Part shown: positions 16,596-21,465 of the stretch, in pieces | How positions within the stretch are numbered: position 1 is the stretch's first letter | Layout: every line of letters starts with the position of its first letter | Assembly (NCBI GenBank): GCA_002395225.1 | Contig: DGWH01000045.1 | Coordinates: forward strand, 1 to 21,465 | Length of the DNA stretch: 21,465 nucleotides | Reading direction: 5' to 3' | Origin: Christensenella sp. UBA4263 | GTDB lineage: Bacteria > Bacillota > Clostridia > Christensenellales > Aristaeellaceae | Position numbers and translations under genes: made by a program | The notes under the pieces: model-generated | Databases searched by the model: none | What the model was told of the DNA's origin: nothing | What the model saw: the letters and a program-made list of their open reading frames with translations, nothing else

Positions 16596-16763
16596 CCTTT
16601 TATACCTGAACAATCCCTCCAAATCCCCTTCACATTCGAACATTTGTATGTTATTTTATTAACATAAACACAGCTGAAATGAAAGGGGTACATCCGATAT
16701 GCTTACCGCGTGGCCGACAATCGTAGATCAGGATCGTTTTCCGCAAATATATGATTTTGCGGA
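16596..16763 (+). repeat. Right arm of inverted tnpB 5' region
   Basis: This is the leader and first about 22 codons of the intact tnpB, matching the left arm at 16317-16479 in opposite orientation. The inter-arm sequence 16480-16595 carries three degenerate direct repeats like ATTCTAATTCGG (near 16538, 16550 and 16571) and no gene. Confidence 0.8.
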
Positions 16764-18078
16764 GAAAAACACTGCGCTTGCCAAAAATCTGTACAATGCC
16801 GCGCTGTTTCGTCTTCGTCAGGTATTCTGTGGATGGGACAAAACCTCCCGCACCGACAACGAAAAGGAAGTCTTCGGGGAAATTGAGACGGTCAGACAAG
16901 CTTATCCCAAATTGAAAGTGAAACGGGTTTTGTCTTACACAATCCTTGAGAAAATCATGCGGATTACCGGCAATCCGGATTTCTTCTCAGGGCTTCCGAT
17001 GCAAACAGCACAGGCTGTTGTCCGGAAAGCATGCGATGACTTTCGCAGCTGGCTGAAGGCTTTAAAGGATTATAAGAAGAATCCTTCCCGCTATCTGGGA
17101 AAGCCGCGAATGCCAAAATACTGTAAATCCGCACGCAAATCCTTTGAAGTAACAAATCAGGACGCCGTTCTGTATCGCAGTTCAACGACCTCTTCTTCCG
17201 CTGTCATCAAGTTTCCGGGCATCTCCAAACAGGAGAAGGTGATGATCTCGGGTCTCCCGTCATACGAAGATCTTCGTCAGGTCACCGTAAAGCCTTATTA
17301 CGGGAAATACATCCTCACTTATGTTTTTGAAAACGGGGCTCCGCCCTGTTATCCCGACCTTCCGGAAATGGCAGGCGTTGATTTCGGGACCGGCAACATC
17401 GCAGCTCTCGCATGCACAGACGGCTCGTCTGTCGTATTCAACGGCGGTGTTGTGAAATCCAGAAATCAGCTTTTTGCCAAAAAGAGGGCCGCGGCTGTTT
17501 CTTCCATCACAAAAGGAACATATTGGAAACACGCACAGTCTAAACATCTGGATCTTCTGTCCATAAAACATGACTGTCAAACCAGGGATTCTCTGCATAA
17601 GATCAGCACAGCGATCGTGCGCTGGTGTATTGCCCACCGTGTCGGAGTTCTTGTCCTGGGAGTCAACAGGTTCTGGAAGCAGAAAGCGGACATGGGAAAG
17701 AGGAATAACCAGAGTTTCGTCAATATTCCGCACGCCAGACTTCGCTGGATGATCACCTATAAAGCGTTAATTGCCGGAATCGATGTGATCGAACAGGAAG
17801 AAAGCTATATTTCCAAAGCGGATGCCACCGTGGATGACCCAATGCCTGTGTATGGAAAAGAGGAAGGCAGGCCGGTGTTTTCCGGGAAGCGCATCCAGCG
17901 TGGTCTTTACAAAACGGCGTCCGGTCTTATCCTTAATGCAGACTGTAACGGTGCCGCCAATATCCTTCGGAAGGCTGTCCCGGGTGCCTGGAAAAATACA
18001 AAAGACTTCAAGTTCCTGGCGTGCCCGGAATCCGTCGGATATTGGGTCTTGAATCCGAAATATAAACAGACTGCTTAA
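16699..18078 (+). CDS. tnpB: TnpB-family RNA-guided nuclease with altered RuvC-II site
   Basis: A 459-residue OrfB/TnpB protein. The N-terminal helical region includes LAKNLYNAALFRLRQVF and the nucleic-acid-binding segment GLPMQTAQAVVRKACDDFRS. The RuvC domain has D228 in AGVDFGTGN and D415 in NADCNGAANILRK. The place that usually holds the RuvC-II Glu reads VLVLGVNRFWK, with Gly (321) instead; a cluster of Glu follows in VIEQEESY (364-370), a plausible relocated catalytic Glu. The C-x2-C zinc-finger pairs of common TnpBs are absent, and this stretch reads SKADATVDDPMPVYG. AAAGGGG lies about ten bases before the ATG. The known TnpB role is omega-RNA-guided cleavage that helps the element persist; activity here is unproven. 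Confidence 0.85.
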   Translation: MLTAWPTIVDQDRFPQIYDFAEKNTALAKNLYNAALFRLRQVFCGWDKTSRTDNEKEVFGEIETVRQAYPKLKVKRVLSYTILEKIMRITGNPDFFSGLPMQTAQAVVRKACDDFRSWLKALKDYKKNPSRYLGKPRMPKYCKSARKSFEVTNQDAVLYRSSTTSSSAVIKFPGISKQEKVMISGLPSYEDLRQVTVKPYYGKYILTYVFENGAPPCYPDLPEMAGVDFGTGNIAALACTDGSSVVFNGGVVKSRNQLFAKKRAAAVSSITKGTYWKHAQSKHLDLLSIKHDCQTRDSLHKISTAIVRWCIAHRVGVLVLGVNRFWKQKADMGKRNNQSFVNIPHARLRWMITYKALIAGIDVIEQEESYISKADATVDDPMPVYGKEEGRPVFSGKRIQRGLYKTASGLILNADCNGAANILRKAVPGAWKNTKDFKFLACPESVGYWVLNPKYKQTA

Positions 18079-18324
18079 TCAAGGCAGTTTATCTTTAATG
18101 CGCTGATCCGTCCGCGCCCCGCAAGGGTTGAAAAGAGTCGGACCAAAGTATTCCCGATGTTTCATTTGCCGAGGGATAGATGCCTTATGGATGGGCTTCT
18201 GGTGCCGGAATAACTGAGGCTTCATTTGCCGATGAACAACGAAGGTGTCAGGAAACCCGCTCCCACTGACCGAATGCTGAATCAGGGGGTTTGAAACCCC
18301 TTCCATTGAGCCTCCGGTCAATGG
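18079..18324 (+). ncRNA. Putative omega-RNA scaffold and element right end
   Basis: This is non-coding sequence right after tnpB. It contains TTCATTTGCCGA twice, exactly 60 bases apart (18161 and 18221), a GGAAACCCGCTCCCACTGAC stretch (18251-18270), a GGGGTTTGAAACCCC hairpin (18286-18300) and a CCATTGA/TCAATGG hairpin (18303-18324). In characterised elements the guide RNA scaffold spans the tnpB 3' end and the right end, and the guide is the next bases outside. That would make the guide start near 18325, in ahpC. The RNA boundaries are inferred. Confidence 0.45.
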
Positions 18325-18582
18325 GATGGGTAATTCATCCGGCAGATTTTACTTTTGTCTGCCCGACGGAACTTGAGGACCTTGAAAACAGATATGCGGA
18401 TTTTAAGGCGGCTGGCTGCGAAATCTATTCTGTTTCCTGCGATACCCATTTTGGACATAAGGCATGGCACGATCATTCTGAGCGAATCGGAAAAATCACC
18501 TATCCGATGCTGGCGGATCCGACGCATGCTCTTGCGAAAGATTTTGATGTATTGATTGAAGCGGATGGAAAGGCAGAACGCC
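18325..18582 (+). pseudogene. ahpC: Internal fragment of alkyl hydroperoxide reductase ahpC
   Basis: About 84 residues match AhpC: HPADFTFVCPTELEDL with the peroxidatic Cys, then YSVSCDTHFGHKAWHD, ERIGKITYPMLADPTHALAKDFDVLIEADGKAER. The first about 40 residues are missing, cut at the TnpB element's right end, where the usual FYPADF reads IHPADF. The C-terminal about 70 residues with the resolving Cys (CPAKW region) are also missing, and the frame runs on into unrelated sequence to 18728. It cannot make working peroxidase. The intact protein reduces peroxides with AhpF. Confidence 0.88.
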
Positions 18583-18654
18583 CGGCGGCAAGAGCCTCCG
18601 TGCATAAGGTTGTCGATTCCGGCACAGATTCCGGGGAAGGCAGTGGGGTTCAAG

Positions 18655-18966
18655 GCAGACTGGACTTTTATCCGATGAGATCAGACAGCAGCTTTCCGGT
18701 GTCTTTGCCAAAATGGAGAAACCACTAATTCTGGAGCTTCATTCAGACAATCGTCCGGTTTCTGAAGAACTGAAATCCTATATAGACGAGCTTGCAGGTC
18801 AGACGGATAAGCTGTCGGTGATCCTATCGGATGAAAAATCAGAAGACACCCCGTTTGTCCGGATTCTGCAGGAGGATCATTCCCCGACCGGTCTTGCATT
18901 CCATGGCGTGCCGGGCGGACATGAGTTCACCTCTTTTGTTCTCGGGTTCTACAACGCATCCGGGCC
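18655..18966 (+). pseudogene. ahpF: N-terminal fragment of an AhpF-type reductase
   Basis: A frame beginning around TGLLSDEIRQQLSGVF and continuing through FAKMEKPLILELHSDNRPV, ELAGQTDKLSV and TGLAFHGVPGGHEFTSFVLG matches the N-terminal thioredoxin-like domain of AhpF, the flavoprotein that reduces AhpC. Only about 100 residues remain. The FAD/NADH domains and both redox CxxC centres are absent, and the frame runs out near 18966 where the oppositely oriented XRE gene ends. A 96-residue frame from ATG 18713 could be translated but lacks catalytic parts. Together with ahpC this was once an ahpCF operon, with deletions on both sides. Confidence 0.8.
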
Positions 18967-19167
18967 CTATTCCATAGGAAACAACTCCTTTACACTCCGC
19001 TGATAATAGTCAGAGAGACGCATCGCCGTATAGACATTCGGGCACTGTGTTCCGTTTTCATACCGGTAGAGCGTTTTCGGGTCAAGCTGGAGATCCGCAG
19101 CGGCCCTGGTCCGGGAAAGGCCGGCGGATTTTCGGGCTTCCAACAGGTTGTTCGGTTTTTTGAGCAT
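18967..19167 (-). CDS. Small XRE-family DNA-binding protein
   Basis: A 66-residue single-domain helix-turn-helix protein: NLLEARKSAGLSRTRAAADLQLDPKTLYRYENGTQCPN is a typical Cro/C1 fold with recognition helix around PKTLYRYENG. The start is ATG 19167, with GAGGTG at 19175-19180 seven bases upstream; an ATG at 19182 would add five residues across that site. Being so short, it resembles Cro-like or mobile-element regulators. Two 23-base direct repeats sit just upstream and are likely its binding sites. It is on the same strand as the S24 repressor, 164 bases after it. Confidence 0.8.
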   Translation of the reverse strand: MLKKPNNLLEARKSAGLSRTRAAADLQLDPKTLYRYENGTQCPNVYTAMRLSDYYQRSVKELFPME

Positions 19168-19183
19168 AATGCAACACCTCATT

Positions 19184-19235
19184 CTTGAAATTCTGACGGA
19201 TTTATCATCATACTTGAAATTCTGAAGGATTTATC
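19184..19235 (-). promoter_or_regulatory. Paired 23-nt direct repeats upstream of the XRE gene
   Basis: CTTGAAATTCTGACGGATTT (first 20 bases, 19184 on) recurs from 19213 as CTTGAAATTCTGAAGGATTT; each extends by ATC, with one mismatch and a 29-base period. Each holds a GAAATTC core. They lie about 17-68 bases before the start codon, where autoregulatory operators would be. No clear -35/-10 pair was found. Confidence 0.5.
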
Positions 19236-19260
19236 CTTTTGGCAGAGTGCCGCGTCCATA

Positions 19261-19294
19261 GCATGTGAAGCGGCACATGCATTCGGATGAATGC
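19261..19294. other. Two adjacent hairpins after the S24 repressor gene
   Basis: GCATGTG/CACATGC (19261-19280) and GCATTC/GAATGC (19279-19294) share two bases, so only one can form fully at a time. There is no T run on either side. They may mark the transcript end of the repressor gene or be protein-binding sites. Confidence 0.35.
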
Positions 19295-19331
19295 TAAAAC
19301 GGACCCGGCTTTTCCCTTTCGGTGTGTCATG

Positions 19332-20066
19332 TTACCGGATGGCACGGCAGACCCTTCCGAAGATGCGGAAGGAATCACGGTCAAGATGAACCGGAATCGG
19401 CTCGTACTTCTGGTTCAGGGAAATCAGGAAGGTCCCCTCATCGTCGTTCTTCAGCTTCTTGATATAGGCATTGTCGTTCAGCGAGAAGATCCCGATTTCT
19501 CCATCCGTCAGCGTTTCCTGCCGGTGCACGTAAACCATGTCGTGATCATGGAAAACCGGTTCCATACTATCCCCGTGGATCGTAACGGCAAAGTCGGCAT
19601 CCCCCGCTTCCGTGGCGGGTACCTCGATGGTCGTGTAATAATCGGAATCGAGAAAATCTCCGCGACCGGCGGACACCCTTGCGTCGTAGAGGCGCAGCCG
19701 GATCATGGAAAGGCTGTCGGAAGGAGCCGGCGGGTACGGTATTACATTTGATTTCCTGGCGTAGCTGACCGGATGAGTCAGAAGATCAATGTAGGAGAGC
19801 GCCTTCTGCTTTCCCTCGTCGTTCAGCATGGTCAGTGGGTTATTCGGATTGCTGCCGAAGTATTCCTCGAGACAGTCCGGAATCTTCAGGATCCGGCACA
19901 CATGCAGGAAAATCCGCGCGGAGATCTCATTCCGTCCGGTTTCCCAGGCGGAAACACTTTTGGAGCTTACATCGATGCCTTCTTCCTGAAGCCTGTCCGC
20001 AAGTTCAATCTGTGACATGTGCGCTTTCTTCCGGTAGGAAGTGATGATTGCGCCGATATTTTCCAT
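19332..20066 (-). CDS. XRE/S24 repressor, LexA- or CI-like, self-cleaving
   Basis: A 244-residue repressor. The N-terminal HTH (about 3-60: SQIELADRLQEEGIDVSSKS VSAWETGRNEIS) is followed by a linker and a C-terminal S24 peptidase domain. The catalytic Ser is S167 in IHGDSMEP, the catalytic Lys is K203 or K204 in YIKKL, and a likely self-cleavage Ala-Gly bond is A133-G134 in VSAGRG. Such proteins cut themselves when RecA filaments form after DNA damage, releasing their targets. It is divergent from a Y-family polymerase gene with a 314-base control region between, so the likely job is to repress that polymerase and itself. It could equally be a prophage or ICE repressor. Confidence 0.9.
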   Translation of the reverse strand: MENIGAIITSYRKKAHMSQIELADRLQEEGIDVSSKSVSAWETGRNEISARIFLHVCRILKIPDCLEEYFGSNPNNPLTMLNDEGKQKALSYIDLLTHPVSYARKSNVIPYPPAPSDSLSMIRLRLYDARVSAGRGDFLDSDYYTTIEVPATEAGDADFAVTIHGDSMEPVFHDHDMVYVHRQETLTDGEIGIFSLNDNAYIKKLKNDDEGTFLISLNQKYEPIPVHLDRDSFRIFGRVCRAIR

Positions 20067-20129
20067 GTGACACCTCTTTCTTTTGTTTTCCCGGTTCTGA
20101 AATCTGTCAGTTTATCGCGGAGACTGCCG

Positions 20130-20184
20130 ACAGACAGTCTGTTTCTTATGTCTACATAGTATCACCATTCCTCACAAATAGCAA
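20130..20184 (-). promoter_or_regulatory. Repressor promoter with palindromic operator
   Basis: On the minus strand, -35 TTGCTA (20184-20179) and -10 TACTAT (20161-20156) are exactly 17 bases apart. Just past the expected start site lies the palindrome ACAGAC-A-GTCTGT (20130-20142), well placed for autorepression. All inferred from sequence. Confidence 0.5.
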
Positions 20185-20247
20185 GCAAAAATCTATTCAC
20201 AAAAGAAAAACGGGCCGAAACGACCATTTATTTCCGCTCAAAATAGT

Positions 20248-20318
20248 GCTATATTGGCTGTGCAGGGCAACAGGTATGCCGTTATATTGGATGTACAGAG
20301 AAAAAGCGATGCTATTAT
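20248..20318 (+). promoter_or_regulatory. Direct repeats and putative promoter before the polymerase gene
   Basis: GCTATATTGGCTGTGCAG (20248-20265) and GTTATATTGGATGTACAG (20281-20298) are imperfect 18-base direct repeats 33 bases apart, about three helix turns. An extended -10-like TGCTATTAT at 20310-20318 follows. These could be repressor or activator sites. The rest of 20067-20380 shows no gene. Confidence 0.4.
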
Positions 20319-20380
20319 ACGGATCGGTGTTTTTTTTTCCGGTAACAGGACCGGGAAAAGACAGGGGGGAGTGAGAAAAG

Positions 20381-21465
20381 GTGTCAGATCGGATTATTCT
20401 GCATGTGGACTGCAATTGTTTTTACGCATCAGTGGAGATGCTGTATCATCCGGAGCTTGCCGGAAAGCCGCTGGCCGTCGGAGGGGATCCGGAGGAGCGG
20501 CACGGCATTGTCCTTACCGCAAACTACATCGCGAAGCGGCAGGGAGTGAAGACCGGCATGGCGCTCTGGCAGGCGAGGCAGTGCTGCCCGAATCTTGTCT
20601 TTGTTCCGCCGAGAATGTATCTCTATCTCCGTTTTTCCCGGATGGCGAGAGCTATTTATCAGGAATACTCCGACAAGGTGGAGAGTTTTGGACTGGATGA
20701 ATGCTGGATCGATCTGACAGAGAGCTGTGCGATTTTGGGAGATCACACGAGGACGATTGAAAACGGATACCGGATTGCTCAGGAGATAAGCAGAAGGATT
20801 CGCAGGGAACTTGGCATCACGGTCAGCATCGGCGTCTCTTGGAACAAGATTTACGCGAAGCTCGGCAGCGACTACAAGAAGCCGGATGCCATTACGGTTT
20901 TTGACCGTGATAATTACAGGAAGCTGATCGATCCTCTCCCGGTGTCGGATCTCCTGTATGTCGGGAGAAGGACCGGTCAGAAGCTTGCAAAGTATGGCAT
21001 ACGCACGATCGGACAGCTTGCAGAAGCAGATCCGCATTATCTTCAGAACTGGTTTGGAAAGATCGGCGCAATGCTTTCCGTATTTGCCCGGGGGCAGGAT
21101 CAGACGCCGGTGAACAATGTCGGGATCGAGGCACCGGTCAAGAGCGTCGGGAACAGCACAACCACGCCCCGTGATCTCGTGAATAATGAAGATGTCCGGC
21201 TGGTACTGTATCTGTTATCAGAGAGCGTATCGGAGCGGCTCCGGAAGAATCATTTTGAGGGACAGGTGGTTTCCGTTTACGTTCGGGATAAGGATCTATG
21301 GGGATACCATCAGCAGAAAAAGCTGGCGGTGCCCACCAATATCTCCGGCGAGATAGAGGAGGAGGCTTTTTTGATTTTCCAGCGCCTGTACCGCTGGGAG
21401 AAGCCGATCCGGAGTATCGGAATCAGCGTCGGTGATCTGAAACCGGAGAACGGGCCGCGGCAGCT
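20381..21465 (+). CDS. Y-family DNA polymerase (DinB/UmuC-like), 3' end beyond the window
   Basis: At least 361 residues of an error-prone translesion polymerase. The start is GTG 20381, nine bases after GGGGGAG. The palm motif HVDCNCFYASVE holds the first catalytic Asp, and ESFGLDECWIDLT holds the catalytic Asp-Glu pair. GVSWNKIYAKLGSDYKKPDA is the usual NK-x-x-AK-x-x-SD-x-x-KP motif. The thumb region reads VGRRTGQKLAKYGIRTIGQLAE, and the little-finger domain (KSVGNSTTTPRDL) follows before the sequence ends. It is closer to the Gram-positive UmuC/UvrX-type than to chromosomal DinB, judged by eye. Pairing with a divergent S24 repressor marks an SOS mutagenesis cassette, often found on mobile elements. 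Confidence 0.9.
   Translation, partial: MSDRIILHVDCNCFYASVEMLYHPELAGKPLAVGGDPEERHGIVLTANYIAKRQGVKTGMALWQARQCCPNLVFVPPRMYLYLRFSRMARAIYQEYSDKVESFGLDECWIDLTESCAILGDHTRTIENGYRIAQEISRRIRRELGITVSIGVSWNKIYAKLGSDYKKPDAITVFDRDNYRKLIDPLPVSDLLYVGRRTGQKLAKYGIRTIGQLAEADPHYLQNWFGKIGAMLSVFARGQDQTPVNNVGIEAPVKSVGNSTTTPRDLVNNEDVRLVLYLLSESVSERLRKNHFEGQVVSVYVRDKDLWGYHQQKKLAVPTNISGEIEEEAFLIFQRLYRWEKPIRSIGISVGDLKPENGPRQ

Larger units (their letters stand above)
16587..18324 (+). mobile_element. IS200/IS605-type element carrying only tnpB
   Basis: It contains a conserved leader, tnpB, and a structured right end with two hairpins (18286-18300 and 18303-18324) abutting broken ahpC. No tnpA (Y1 transposase) is present, so movement would need a helper. 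The left limit is set where the two mirrored leaders stop matching and the right limit after the last hairpin; both are approximate. Confidence 0.6.

Noticed and set aside
16587..18324. Complete IS605 with tnpA
   Set aside because: No Y1 transposase frame on either strand in or near the element.
19287..19751. Plus-strand 154-codon frame inside the S24 repressor gene
   Set aside because: Antisense to a gene with intact HTH and peptidase motifs.

Overview
The window reads as chromosomal DNA of a gut-type Firmicute, most likely a Lachnospiraceae-like Clostridium relative. The support is strong GGAGG ribosome sites, mid-range GC, a PocR-domain AraC regulator, a Gram-positive lipoprotein signal, and typical clostridial mobile-element remnants. 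This placement is inferred from gene content; there is no rRNA or other marker gene.

Layout, left to right. (1) 1-209 is the 3' end of a group II intron (domains V and VI), followed by an untyped stretch with a possible gene remnant on the minus strand. (2) 478-7022 is one co-directional operon: two tandem class I SAM methyltransferases, then a complete five-part Nik/Opp-type ABC importer (two permeases, two ATPases, lipoprotein binding protein). A hairpin terminator closes it at 7071-7097. (3) 7097-7711 is the C-terminal piece of a DUF4143 ATPase whose homology starts right at that terminator. (4) 7954-9914 holds a thiol peroxidase (bcp), yaaA and a nitroreductase, a redox/peroxide-defence group ending in a long bidirectional terminator. 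(5) 10153-16172 is a sugar-catabolism locus: a divergent PocR/AraC regulator, then class II aldolase, fucose-isomerase-like protein, FGGY kinase and a DUF4432 aldose epimerase. The logic is aldose to ketose to ketose phosphate to DHAP plus an aldehyde; the sugar is unknown and no transporter is present. (6) 16257-18324 is a TnpB-only IS200/IS605-type element. Its 5' region is mirrored by a diverged inverted copy that runs in frame into an AraC-like C-terminus. (7) 18325-18966 holds broken ahpC and ahpF pieces directly against the element's right end. (8) 18967-21465 holds a small XRE protein, a LexA/CI-like S24 repressor and a divergent Y-family DNA polymerase that runs off the window, a likely SOS mutagenesis cassette.

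The most unusual points are these. The methyltransferase pair is coupled to a metal/peptide importer. The TnpB lacks the usual RuvC-II glutamate and the zinc finger, and its predicted guide would read into ahpC. The head-to-head tnpB 5' ends form a structure of about 450 bp. Seven degenerate 16-nt tandem repeats start inside the aldolase stop region. The SOS cassette has well-formed operator-like palindromes and repeats.
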